Assembly: GCA_001898935.1 (NCBI GenBank)
Contig: MKVT01000034.1
Span: 185,994 to 249,993 of the forward strand
DNA from: Paludibacter sp. 47-17
Lineage (GTDB): Bacteria > Bacteroidota > Bacteroidia > Bacteroidales > Paludibacteraceae
Reading direction: 5' to 3'
DNA length: 64,000 bases
Each line of letters begins with the position of its first letter. Positions within the stretch are counted from its first letter, which is position 1. Below, one piece after another: positions 56,844 to 64,000 of the stretch. The notes under the pieces were generated by a model. That model was not told the origin of the DNA and made no database searches. It saw only the letters and a list, made by a program, of their open reading frames with translations. Made by a program: the position numbers and the translations under genes.

Positions 56844-59354
56844 CTATCCCACGTATTCCTGCCGTTTGCTTTCGGCAATCTGTTTAATCGCCAGTTCGAT
56901 ATTTCCTCCCAATTTTTCGGTCAGTTGTTGCACTTCCAGCTTTTCCGATTCTTCGGTGGTGTAGGTGTAGTATTCTTCCAAACTGACTTCGGTAGCATAA
57001 ACGGCGGATTGCACACCACCCAGACCGAACCATACTTCTTTATACTTGCGGCTCGGATTATTTGCCATGTTGATAGAGAGTATCTGCGACTTTTCTTTTT
57101 CGGTCAGTCCCAGTAACGCCTGTATCGAATCAAATTTGTTCATGTACTTGCGCTGGTCTAACAGGATTTTGCAGTCGCTGTTGTTGATAATACTCTCCTT
57201 TACAATAGGACTTGCGATAATATCATCGACTTCCTGCGTTACGACAATGGCTTCCCCGAAGTATTTACGAACAGTTTTATACATATACTTCAGGTATTCA
57301 GCCATATTCGCCGAAGAAAGAGCCTTCCACGCTTCTTCTACAATCAGTTGCTTTCGTACACCCTTTAACCGTCTCATTTTCTGAATAAAGGCATCCATGA
57401 TGATGATGGTTACGACAGGGAAAAGTTCTTTATTCTCCTTAATACTGTCGATTTCAAAGACAATGAAACTCTTATTCAAGAGGTCGATGTTCTTGTCGGA
57501 GTTCAAGAGGAAGTCGAAACGTCCGCCCCGGTAATACTGGCGCAGGGTGGTCAGCATGTTGTCGATATTGAAGTCGTCCTTGCTGACCTTAATCTCCCGT
57601 TCTTCCAGTTCCTTGCGGTAGTCGCCCAACATATACTCATAAAACGTGTTGAATGAGGGGATGATACTCCTGTCTGCCCGGATGCGCTCGATGTATGCCG
57701 AAACTGCGCTGCCGAGTTCCCCGCTTTCGGTTTTGCTCACCTTGTCGTCTTCGGACTTCCAGAGGGTCAGCAGCAGGGTTTTGATGCTGTCTTTCTTTTC
57801 CACATCGAATTTGTAATCATCGGTATAGAACGGATTAAAGGAGATAGGGCTTTCTTCGGTGTAGGTGTAGTAAATCCCGTCCTGTCCTTTGGTCTTGCGG
57901 CGCACCATCTCGCACAAGCCCTGATAGGAGTTACCCGTATCGACCAGCACGACATGTGTACCCTGTTCCCAGTACTGGCGGACAAGGTGATTCATAAAGA
58001 AGGATTTTCCCGACCCCGATGGCCCAAGAACGAACTTGTTACGGTTCGTGATAATTCCTTTCTTCATGGGCAGGTCGGAAATATCCACATGGAGCGGCTT
58101 TCCCGAAACCCTGTCCGCCATTTTGATACCAAACGGACTGACCGAACTCCGGTAGTTCGTTTCTTCGGTAAAGAAGCACAAGGCAGGCTCAATAAACGTA
58201 TAGAACGATTCTTCCGCCGGAAAATCCCCACCGTTGCCCGGCATCGCCGCCCAATACAGCGTAGCGGCATCCACCGTGTTGTGGCGGGGCTTGCATTCCA
58301 TGAGTGCAAGTTGTGAGCCTACATCATTTCGGATATGTTTCAGTTCTTCCGTATCTTCGCTCCACGCCATGACATTGAAATGCGCCCGGATGGAGGTCAG
58401 CCCGAAGCTATGCGCTTCGTTCAGGTACTGGTCAATCCACTCCTTATTAATTTGATTGCCCCTTGAATAGCGGGATAGCGACTGCATATTTCGTGCGCTC
58501 TTTTCAAACTTCCGCAGGTTTTCCGCACTGTCTTCGATAAAGAGATACTGATTATAGATATGGTCGCAAGACAAGAGCAAGCCGACAGGCGAAGCGAATG
58601 ACAAACGGCAGTCGCTCCGGTCGGTCGATAGTTTTTCGTAACGCATATCCGTTCCAATACGTCCGGGCAGGTCTTCCGCATCTGAAAGCGTATGCAGGCA
58701 AACGTGTTTGCTGCCTACCCGAAGCCCGTCCGCTCCCAGTTCCATATCCTGCAAGCAAGTGGTATCGTCCAACGACAGGGCGAAATATTTTTCAATTAGT
58801 CCTGCTTTGTCATTAGTTCCTGTTATTTCATCGGAAGGGATACGTGTCAATTTGATAAATCCCGAATCGTTCATTATCCGCTCGAACTGCCCGACTGCTT
58901 CCAGAAACTTGGTTGCCGTGTCCTTATTGACCTCTTTGGGAATAATGTTTCCCCGGCAGAGCGAAGAGAAGTTGCTCTGCATCCGCATCCGTTCTTTGGT
59001 CGTTTTGGTCAGGAACAGGAAACACGAGTGATTCAGGAACGGCCTTTCGTTGAAATGCTTTTCAAAGCTGCGGGACAGGAAACTCATATCGTCTTTTCCC
59101 GTTTCCGATTTATAGGTTTCCCGAACAAACCAATCCTGCTTATGCACCACGCTGTATTCGGGCAACACTTTGACGGCTTTTGTCCACGACGAGTGTATAG
59201 CTTCGTACTCTGTACTCGTTACAGTAAACAGTTCGGGCAACTCTACTTTGTAGGCAACCGTAATATCCGCATCCTTGCTGATGATGCAGTCGTGTTCTAC
59301 TGCCAGCAAGGGAAACTTACTCTCAATGGTCCCCGCTTTCATGATATTACGCAT
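56844..59354 (-). CDS. traG: Conjugation ATPase TraG (VirB4-like)
   Basis: 836 residues. The N-terminal part (FPLLAVEHDCIISKDADITVAYKVELPELFTVTSTEYEAIHSSW) is the TraG family hallmark. The C-terminal ATPase has Walker A GPSGSGKS near residue 448 and Walker B-like LIVEEAWKAL near residue 671, with VVTQEVDDI after it. As a VirB4-type ATPase at the inner membrane it energises assembly or transport of the mating channel. It overlaps the traF stop by 8 bp and ends 5 bp before the DUF3876 gene. The length is standard. Confidence 0.95.
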   Translation of the reverse strand: MRNIMKAGTIESKFPLLAVEHDCIISKDADITVAYKVELPELFTVTSTEYEAIHSSWTKAVKVLPEYSVVHKQDWFVRETYKSETGKDDMSFLSRSFEKHFNERPFLNHSCFLFLTKTTKERMRMQSNFSSLCRGNIIPKEVNKDTATKFLEAVGQFERIMNDSGFIKLTRIPSDEITGTNDKAGLIEKYFALSLDDTTCLQDMELGADGLRVGSKHVCLHTLSDAEDLPGRIGTDMRYEKLSTDRSDCRLSFASPVGLLLSCDHIYNQYLFIEDSAENLRKFEKSARNMQSLSRYSRGNQINKEWIDQYLNEAHSFGLTSIRAHFNVMAWSEDTEELKHIRNDVGSQLALMECKPRHNTVDAATLYWAAMPGNGGDFPAEESFYTFIEPALCFFTEETNYRSSVSPFGIKMADRVSGKPLHVDISDLPMKKGIITNRNKFVLGPSGSGKSFFMNHLVRQYWEQGTHVVLVDTGNSYQGLCEMVRRKTKGQDGIYYTYTEESPISFNPFYTDDYKFDVEKKDSIKTLLLTLWKSEDDKVSKTESGELGSAVSAYIERIRADRSIIPSFNTFYEYMLGDYRKELEEREIKVSKDDFNIDNMLTTLRQYYRGGRFDFLLNSDKNIDLLNKSFIVFEIDSIKENKELFPVVTIIIMDAFIQKMRRLKGVRKQLIVEEAWKALSSANMAEYLKYMYKTVRKYFGEAIVVTQEVDDIIASPIVKESIINNSDCKILLDQRKYMNKFDSIQALLGLTEKEKSQILSINMANNPSRKYKEVWFGLGGVQSAVYATEVSLEEYYTYTTEESEKLEVQQLTEKLGGNIELAIKQIAESKRQEYVG

Positions 59355-59679
59355 ACGTTACCTCCTTTCTTTTCTTTCTGAACAAGCGGCGGGGTATTTT
59401 CCGGTTAATCAAATAGCGGGGATGCTGTTTGATAGCCATGAGCTTCATCAGCCCATATTCCCCGTATTTTTCATTCAGGTTAAAGGTCAGCCAGATCAAT
59501 ACCGATGCGGCTATCACCCCGAAGCCGATGCAAATCCACTGGTCGATGCCTGCCATGTACATAATGACAAAGACCACGAAGACAGCCAGCAGGCCTCCGG
59601 CGAAGATGAACAGGTATTGGGCTTTCAAACCTTTGAACTCCACGCTTTTGCCTATTCCTTTATTAATATTAAACTCCAT
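59347..59679 (-). CDS. traF: Conjugal transfer protein TraF (DUF4133)
   Basis: 110 residues from ATG 59679; a longer frame would overlap traE. The N-terminus EFNINKGIGKSVEFKGLKAQYLFIFAGG is family-typical. It is followed by two membrane helices (about 20-45 and 48-68) and a basic tail (LINRKIPRRLFRKKRKEV). It is a VirB3-like inner-membrane partner of TraG, with which it overlaps by 8 bp. Confidence 0.9.
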   Translation of the reverse strand: MEFNINKGIGKSVEFKGLKAQYLFIFAGGLLAVFVVFVIMYMAGIDQWICIGFGVIAASVLIWLTFNLNEKYGEYGLMKLMAIKQHPRYLINRKIPRRLFRKKRKEVTYA

Positions 59680-59698
59680 AATTGTTATAGGATGGAGA

Positions 59699-60001
59699 TT
59701 ACAAAAAGAAGGAGCGAAGGATAGTCGCCGCCACAATCAGGAAGATACAGGCTCCGAACCAGCTGGCGGCAGTTTTGCTTGTGTCGGGGTCTCCGGAAGA
59801 GAACTTTCCATACACTTTTACCCCGCCAATCAGCCCCACGACTGCACCCACGGCGTATATCAATTTTGTACCCGGGTCGAAATACGAGGTCACCATGTTG
59901 GTAGCTTCGGTAATACCGCCAATACCGTTGCCCTGTGCGAATGCACTTGAAACAGCAGCTAAAACGAAAGCCGCTGCGATAAGAATCTTTTTCTTTGTCA
60001 T
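59699..60001 (-). CDS. traE: Conjugal transfer protein TraE (DUF4134)
   Basis: 100 residues with a signal peptide (IAAAFVLAAVSSAFAQ, residues ~7-23). A short linker (GGITEATNMVTSYFDPG) and two further helices (LIYAVGAVVGLIGGVKVYGKF; ACIFLIVAATILRSFF) follow. It is VirB2/pilin-like in size and topology, the expected pilin-type subunit. It is preceded by a hairpin at 60021-60049. Confidence 0.9.
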   Translation of the reverse strand: MTKKKILIAAAFVLAAVSSAFAQGNGIGGITEATNMVTSYFDPGTKLIYAVGAVVGLIGGVKVYGKFSSGDPDTSKTAASWFGACIFLIVAATILRSFFL

Positions 60002-60020
60002 ACTGAGAAATTGTTTAAAT

Positions 60021-60049
60021 GGTAAGCGGGGTGGATGGACCCGCTTACC
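60021..60049 (-). promoter_or_regulatory. Hairpin in the traD-traE gap
   Basis: GGTAAGCGGG (60021-60030) and CCCGCTTACC (60040-60049) form a perfect 10-bp stem with a 9-nt loop, 20 bp before the traE ATG. There is no T-tract, so an mRNA processing or stabilising element is more likely than a terminator. Confidence 0.5.
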
Positions 60050-60179
60050 GGGTTGATAAATCGTTAATACTTTGAATTTTTTTAGTGGGAGTCGCAGACT
60101 CTTTTGTTACTGCTTGCGCACGCTAACCGTAATCTCTTTCTTTCATCTTTTCTTGTTTTACATTTATACTAATCCCGCA

Positions 60180-60977
60180 CTATGCGAAATCTCGAATATT
60201 AAAATTATCGGGAGCTTTTTTCCCGCTTCCGGAAGTTCCGGCTTCCCTGTCTTTCCGCTCATAGAAAGCTGAAAGGCTCTCCGCCATCAGGTCAGAAACG
60301 ATTCTCTTCGCATCGGGTTTACCAGAAACAACCTGCTCGAACATATCAGTCTGGCGTATTTCTAACAGCGTATCGCCCGCTTTTCGTTTTTGCTCCGGTG
60401 TTGCTTTATCCGATTTATTTACCGTGCGGACGGCATTTCCCAAATCTTCAAATCGAACTCCCGAAGCAAGGGCGGCTTGTGCTGCGCCTTCGACTTCTTC
60501 TTCCTCGTCTTCCGGTTCCTCTTCGTTTTCTCCGTCCGTTTCATATTCGAGCGGACAATGTATGTCCATCGGCTTGTTGTCCTCATCGGGCGGCGGAGTA
60601 TCGGAAAAGGCTTCGTCCAATTCATCCTGCGGCATTTCTGCTGATGGCTTTACCTCGTTAGGCGAAGCAAATATATCGGGTTTTTCAGCCTGATTATCAG
60701 ATTTTAGCGAGGTGGCAGTGAGTGGCTCCGATTTGGCAGCGAGTGGCGTCGATGCACTTAAAGCAAATGTACTTTTCCCGACAATATCTGCCTTCAAACA
60801 CTCTGTTTCCTGAGTAGAACTACCCTGACCGATAATGTTCCTTTTACGCCTTTTCCCTGCTCTTGCTCGCAAGAAATAGATTCCGACAAAGAGGGAGTAC
60901 AGGATAACTACAGTTATAAATATCTTTCCCATCATTGCCTTATCTCCGCTATCTATTAAAAATGGATTGGGTATCAT
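60180..60977 (-). CDS. traD: Conjugal transfer protein TraD (DUF4122)
   Basis: 265 residues. One membrane helix (about residues 17-38, KIFITVVILYSLFVGIYFL) is followed by a basic patch (RARAGKRRKRN) and a variable linker with the peptide repeat STPLAAKSEPLTATS, encoded by the DNA repeat units at 60713-60753. A strongly acidic stretch (ENEEEPEDEEEEVE) follows, then a C-terminal helical domain (AALASGVRFEDLGNAVRTV...FEQVVSGKPDAKRIVSDLMAESLSAFYERKD). It matches TraD of CTnDOT-type elements. The function is unknown, but it belongs to the tra operon. Confidence 0.85.
   Translation of the reverse strand: MIPNPFLIDSGDKAMMGKIFITVVILYSLFVGIYFLRARAGKRRKRNIIGQGSSTQETECLKADIVGKSTFALSASTPLAAKSEPLTATSLKSDNQAEKPDIFASPNEVKPSAEMPQDELDEAFSDTPPPDEDNKPMDIHCPLEYETDGENEEEPEDEEEEVEGAAQAALASGVRFEDLGNAVRTVNKSDKATPEQKRKAGDTLLEIRQTDMFEQVVSGKPDAKRIVSDLMAESLSAFYERKDREAGTSGSGKKAPDNFNIRDFA
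60708..60753. repeat. 46-bp repeat, copy 1 (inside traD)
   Basis: Two 20-bp units with a 21-bp period (60713-60732, 60734-60753) fit the consensus TGGCAGYRAGTGGCKYCGAT. A second 46-bp copy at 62519-62564, same orientation, is identical at 42 of 46 bases. Confidence 0.85.
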
Positions 60978-60995
60978 AATTTGATTGTTTTATTG

Positions 60996-61457
60996 TTAGA
61001 AAATTCCTTCGTTGTTTTTATTGTACAATTCCGTTATCTCATCTTGATAAGTGGCAAAATGTTGGGACAGTACATTATCTATATAGCTGAATAAAGACAC
61101 CTGATTTTTACCGATGACCTGAACAATCTTCATAATTTTTTCATGGTGCTCTTTGCGTATGTAAACAGATTTTCCGGTACGTGCCGTGATGCCGACTTCC
61201 TGAATAAACAGGCTTTCGTAATCAGGTGATTTACTGCGTTTCCGTTTCGTTTCTTCGCGGGGAGATTCTTCCTGAATAACTTCCGTTTTTTCAGGCTCCA
61301 CGCTTTCCGCTTCCTGTTCCTGTTTCTTTTCGTGTTCAGGAACCAATGCTCTGGGTATGGAACTCGGATTGTTCCGGCGTTCCTTATTCTTAAATGAGGA
61401 TATGACAAAGCTGGCATCAATCTCATTCAGGTTTACTTCTTCTTTCTTTTTCGTCAT
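60996..61457 (-). CDS. DUF3408 protein (traB/traC position)
   Basis: 153 residues. A charged, disordered N-terminal half (EKKQEQEAESVEPEKTEVIQEE) precedes a compact C-terminal domain (VYIRKEHHEKIMKIVQVIGKNQVSLFSYIDNVLSQHFATYQDEITELY) that resembles DUF3408, possibly a ribbon-helix-helix-type DNA-binding fold. It starts 6 bp after the ParA-like gene, so a ParB-like or centromere-binding role with it is a reasonable but unproven inference. Confidence 0.8.
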   Translation of the reverse strand: MTKKKEEVNLNEIDASFVISSFKNKERRNNPSSIPRALVPEHEKKQEQEAESVEPEKTEVIQEESPREETKRKRSKSPDYESLFIQEVGITARTGKSVYIRKEHHEKIMKIVQVIGKNQVSLFSYIDNVLSQHFATYQDEITELYNKNNEGIF

Positions 61458-61463
61458 AACCTG

Positions 61464-62216
61464 TTATTTTAGAGTTTCCAACATTTCTTCTATCAGGGCA
61501 TCGAGGTTGCTGCCCCTTACCAATGCTTTGTCCGCAGGGAACAGTGTCGAGCGGAACAGGGCTTTGTGGTTTACAGACTGCTCCCGGCGGAACCGCTTAC
61601 TATCGGGCAGGAATGTTTTGAAAAGCGGGAAACCCAGTTTATCAATTACATCCTCATACACTTCGTAGAGTTCGGTTTTCTCCCGTCCATCTACAAGATT
61701 CCAAAGTAGATATAGCCCTTTGATTTTTGCTTTGCCGGGCGTAATCAGAGCATCATTGACCGTAATCACATATTGCAGGGTGCTTTCCAGTACCAATCTG
61801 TCAGCACTGATCGGAGCAATAATGTAATCCATGAGTGAAAGTGTGTGTACAACCGCCGGATTGTTGATTGTTCCGGGCAGGTCGAAGAACACAAAGTCAG
61901 GCTTCAAGGCTTCAATTACCTCCTGTGCATCTTCCATAGCGTTTTCAGGGCTACTTTCGATAACTTCATAAGCCTTTTTCCCTAAAGCGGAAAACTGCTC
62001 ATAAGCCATGAGCTTGTAATGGTCATCATCCATCGACATCTGTAAATCACGCTCACGCATTTCCGCAATCGAGTGTTGCGGAAAGTCGCAGTCAATCACG
62101 GCTACGTTGTAGCCTTTCACATAGTGCAGATAAGAAGCTACCAACACCGTAAGGGTTGTTTTTCCGGCTCCACCTTTTTGGGTACTGAAAGCCACATTCA
62201 AAGTTTTCTTTTCCAT
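61464..62216 (-). CDS. traA: ParA-family ATPase TraA
   Basis: 250 residues. A deviant Walker A (KGGAGKTT, residues 14-21, with KGG signature lysine) and FFDLPGTINN Walker B-like motif define a ParA/MinD-type ATPase. The family partitions DNA or positions complexes using nucleoid binding. As first gene of the tra operon it is TraA of CTnDOT-type elements. The upstream repeat-rich region (62217-62564) is a candidate centromere or oriT site for it and its DUF3408 partner. Confidence 0.92.
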   Translation of the reverse strand: MEKKTLNVAFSTQKGGAGKTTLTVLVASYLHYVKGYNVAVIDCDFPQHSIAEMRERDLQMSMDDDHYKLMAYEQFSALGKKAYEVIESSPENAMEDAQEVIEALKPDFVFFDLPGTINNPAVVHTLSLMDYIIAPISADRLVLESTLQYVITVNDALITPGKAKIKGLYLLWNLVDGREKTELYEVYEDVIDKLGFPLFKTFLPDSKRFRREQSVNHKALFRSTLFPADKALVRGSNLDALIEEMLETLK

Positions 62217-62518
62217 TGTCTGAATTTTTAATTATTATACATCGTTTGTATCTCTGTCCGGCTGAACAACCGTCTGTCTGTTCAGCCATACGTTTGATTA
62301 GTTATCTGTTCATCTGTCCGTCCGGCTGTTTAGCTGTTGGAACGTTTAGCCGTTTAGCCAGTCATTTAGTCATTCATCCGGCTGTATCTCCCTCCATATA
62401 GCCGACTGTATGTTTTTATGTCCGTACAGCTATCTATTCAACTATCCGTCTGTCTGTTCATACAGTCATTTTCTCTGCAAATAAAAACCTATTTATTAGC
62501 AGAATCATCACTTTTTTA
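62217..62518. repeat. Pyrimidine-rich degenerate short repeats upstream of traA
   Basis: No gene. This ~300-bp stretch is built from loosely repeated units such as CCGTCTGTCTGTTCA, CGTTTAGCCGTTTAGCC, CATCCGGCTGTA and GTCATTTAGTCATTCATCC (plus strand). The period is irregular, about 8-10 bp. It is the leader region of the leftward tra operon. No good -7 box is evident. Confidence 0.6.
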
Positions 62519-62564
62519 CGAGGTGGCAGTGAGTGGCGTCGATTTGGCAGCAAGTGGCTTCGAT
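62519..62564. repeat. 46-bp repeat, copy 2 (mob leader)
   Basis: Two 20-bp units with 21-bp period (TGGCAGYRAGTGGCKYCGAT), the second copy of the element inside traD, in the same orientation. Confidence 0.85.
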
Positions 62565-62594
62565 CAGTGGAATACAGCATGTTACTTTAGCCTG

Positions 62595-62690
62595 TAACTT
62601 TGCAGCATGAAACGTCGGGAGGTAATCGACCGCCATTTTAGCTCGCTCGGCTCGCATTCATATCTGCCCCTGTTCAGGGCAGATTTTATT
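62595..62690 (+). promoter_or_regulatory. mob leader: -7 box followed by a terminator-like hairpin
   Basis: TAACTTTG (62595-62602) matches a -7 box. About 60 bp downstream TCTGCCC (62663-62669), a 7-nt loop and GGGCAGA (62677-62683), then TTTTATTT, form an intrinsic-terminator-like hairpin. It may be an attenuator for mobA or define a small RNA. mobA starts at 62876. Confidence 0.45.
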
Positions 62691-62739
62691 TGCGACATGG
62701 CAAATAGCAAGCTGTTTTTTTTGCTGCACGGAAGCCGTT

Positions 62740-62875
62740 TTGCTGCAAAAAATGCTTGCCCCACAAGGGGGACGCAAACCCTCCGAAGTCGGGTTGCTTA
62801 TAGAATCATTTCGGGCAATGATTAATTGGCGGCGGATGCCGGAACGACGGATTGTACCACTAAAAAATCCGACAT
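62740..62875. other. Candidate oriT region upstream of mobA
   Basis: GCCCC-ACAA-GGGGG (about 62758-62771) and GCAAACCC-N9-GGGTTGC (about 62775-62799) are adjacent dyads in the gap before the relaxase genes, the usual place of oriT in Bacteroides elements. The nic site cannot be placed. Confidence 0.35.
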
Positions 62876-63313
62876 ATGAATGAAAATGCAAAGAGTCTCC
62901 CCAAAAGGGGAAAAGGGGGCAGAAGCCCCAAGAATGATCCGGCTGCTTACCGCTACTCGGTAAACTTCACGGCTGTCGAACACGCCCAGTTTCTCACCAT
63001 GTTTGAGCAATCAGGGCTTCAATCTATGGCACGTTTTATCGCTGCCCGTGTATTCGGGGACGAGTTTCGTGTGGTAAAAATCGACCGTTCCGCTATGGAA
63101 TATGTTACCAAACTCACTTCTTTTTATGCACAATTCCGCTCCGTAGGAACGAATTACAATCAAGTTGTAAAGGAATTGCATACTAATTTTTCGGAGAAAA
63201 AAGCACTTGCATTACTCTACAAACTGGAGAAAGCGACTATTGAACTGGTTGAAATCGGGAAAAATATTCTGGAATTATCGGAAGAATTTAAGGAAAAATA
63301 TTTGGGTAAGTGA
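62876..63313 (+). CDS. mobA: Mobilization protein MobA (relaxosome accessory)
   Basis: 145 residues. A basic, Gly-rich N-terminus (PKRGKGGRSPKNDPAAYRYSVNFTAVEHAQFLTMFEQSG) precedes helices including ARFIAARVFGDEFRVVKIDRSAMEYVTKLTSFYAQFRSVGTNYNQVVKELH. The pattern is that of MobA/MobC-like DNA-binding accessory proteins that help the relaxase at oriT. It lies 47 bp before mobB, in the same direction and divergent from the tra operon. Confidence 0.88.
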   Translation: MNENAKSLPKRGKGGRSPKNDPAAYRYSVNFTAVEHAQFLTMFEQSGLQSMARFIAARVFGDEFRVVKIDRSAMEYVTKLTSFYAQFRSVGTNYNQVVKELHTNFSEKKALALLYKLEKATIELVEIGKNILELSEEFKEKYLGK

Positions 63314-63360
63314 GTATAAAAGAAGCTCGCTTATTTTGTTGAACGAGAAAATATTATCTA

Positions 63361-63978
63361 ATGGTTGCAAAAATAAACATCGGGAGCAACCTGTACGGTG
63401 CATTGGCGTACAATCAGGAGAAGGTAGATAAGGGTCTGGGAAAGATTCTCGGCAGCAACCTTGTCTTTGAACCTGCCGACGGACAGTTCAATGTATCGGA
63501 AAGTATGAATGATTTTATGCAGTTCGTTCCGGCTCACTTCCGTACCGAAAAACCAGTTTTCCATGTGTCAATAAACCCGCATCCTGATGACTGCCTGACG
63601 GATGACCAACTGGCAGACATTGGACGTGAATACATGGAAAAACTCGGTTACGGCAATCAACCTTATCTAATCTTCAAACATGAAGATATTGGGCGGGAAC
63701 ACCTGCATATCGTATCGCTCCGGGTGGATAGCGAGGGAAAGAAAATCGACAGTTATAAGGAGCATGAACGAAGTAAAGCCATTACTGAAGATTTGGAGCG
63801 AAAATACAATTTGCATCCGGCAGAGGGACAAAAGCGTACCGAACAATGGGAACTTAGCCCTGTCGATGCTTCGGGCGGGGATTTGAAAAAACGTAAGCCC
63901 CCGATAAACTACACTAAACTTTGCAACTTTCCGTCCGGAGTTTTACAATCTCCAGCACAAAAACCCATAAATTGTTAG
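63361..63978 (+). pseudogene. mobB: Relaxase MobB, interrupted by an insertion
   Basis: The first ~177 codons are a normal MobP-type relaxase start: NLYGALAYNQEKV (candidate catalytic Tyr18), HVSINPHPDD (His68) and HEDIGREHLHIVSLRVD (His114 and His116, HUH-type metal site). Family members continue after DLKK for another 200 or more residues. Here the sequence changes at 63893 into GTAAG... and reads foreign codons to a stop at 63978. The truncated product keeps the nickase motifs but lacks the rest. The partner gene mobC is beyond the window. Confidence 0.8.
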
Positions 63979-64000
63979 AGTATTATTAGAGTATCGTTGG
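63893..64000 (+). mobile_element. Left end of an insertion sequence, possibly IS66 family
   Basis: The sequence starting GTAAGCCCCCGATAAAC interrupts mobB between DLKK and the expected next codon (C of CAG kept at 63892). IS66-type elements begin with GTAA and duplicate 8 bp; the 8 bases before it are GAAAAAAC. The remainder lies beyond the window. Confidence 0.5.

Noticed and set aside
62217..62518. CRISPR array
   Set aside because: The repeats are short, irregular and degenerate, without constant repeats and unique spacers, and there are no cas genes nearby.
62607..62825. Plus-strand 72-codon frame in the mob leader
   Set aside because: It runs through the terminator-like hairpin, lacks any family likeness and overlaps the candidate oriT dyads. 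Its ATG lies 5 nt after a -7 box, so a tiny gene cannot be fully excluded.

Overview
The window looks like a Bacteroidales chromosome that runs into a Bacteroides-type integrative conjugative element (ICE). Three things support this. Many genes are preceded by a Bacteroidetes -7 box (TAnnTTTG). Shine-Dalgarno sequences are largely absent. The gene content is typical: an S9 dipeptidyl peptidase, TonB receptors with carboxypeptidase-like N-termini, an Arg-I-less tyrosine recombinase and a CTnDOT-like tra operon. The species cannot be named from the sequence; a member of the Dysgonomonadaceae, Porphyromonadaceae or Paludibacteraceae is my best guess.

Left chromosomal part (1-40145). The window opens inside a sensor histidine kinase. 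A DPP IV-type peptidase and a sugar-porter plus ROK glucokinase pair follow. Next is a RecD-like helicase, divergent from an uronate block: kduI, kduD, a DUF4861 exported protein, an ACS-family transporter, then fucI with a ROK regulator. A housekeeping stretch follows: TPR protein, gyrA, a DUF151/UVR protein, smpB, an acyl-CoA ligase, an RsmI-like methyltransferase, an ABC-F ATPase, a CapD/FlaA1-like membrane epimerase and panB. A second uronate block comes next: uxaC, then kdgK-kdgA-exuT. Together the two blocks encode import of hexuronates, conversion of the unsaturated uronate product (KduI, KduD), isomerisation of glucuronate/galacturonate (UxaC) and the KDG to KDPG to pyruvate + glyceraldehyde-3-phosphate steps. 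A shared palindromic element, TTGGT-N2-ACCAA, sits at the kduI and kdgK promoters, with a weaker version before uxaC. It looks like the operator of an uronate regulator encoded outside the window.

A leftward four-gene operon follows (36565 to 32181): a Cys/His-rich small exported protein, a TonB receptor, a Cys-rich HMA metal-binding protein and a GSCFA protein. After it come a DUF3298 protein with purC, and an MFS exporter. A tRNA-Ser(TGA) gene closes this part.

Right part (about 40211-64000) is the ICE. It begins at the 3' end of tRNA-Ser with nested inverted repeats and a tyrosine recombinase. Small regulators (ORF6N, RhuM-like), a lipoprotein and an accessory block with PcfK/PcfJ homologues follow. 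A leftward cargo operon then repeats the chromosomal architecture: small Cys-rich exported protein, TonB receptor, and an HMA gene that is here broken by a nonsense codon. The leftward transfer operon runs traA, a DUF3408 gene, traD, E, F, G, a DUF3876 gene, I, J, K, L, M, N, O, Q and has no traP. It is separated from the rightward mobA-mobB genes by a repeat-rich region that probably holds the partition or oriT sites. mobB, the relaxase gene, is interrupted near the window end by what looks like the end of an IS66-type insertion sequence, so self-transfer of this copy may be impaired.

The most notable observations are the duplicated Cys-rich/TonB/HMA metal cassette on chromosome and ICE, the four 20-bp repeat units shared between traD and the mob leader, the uronate operator set, and the interrupted relaxase.
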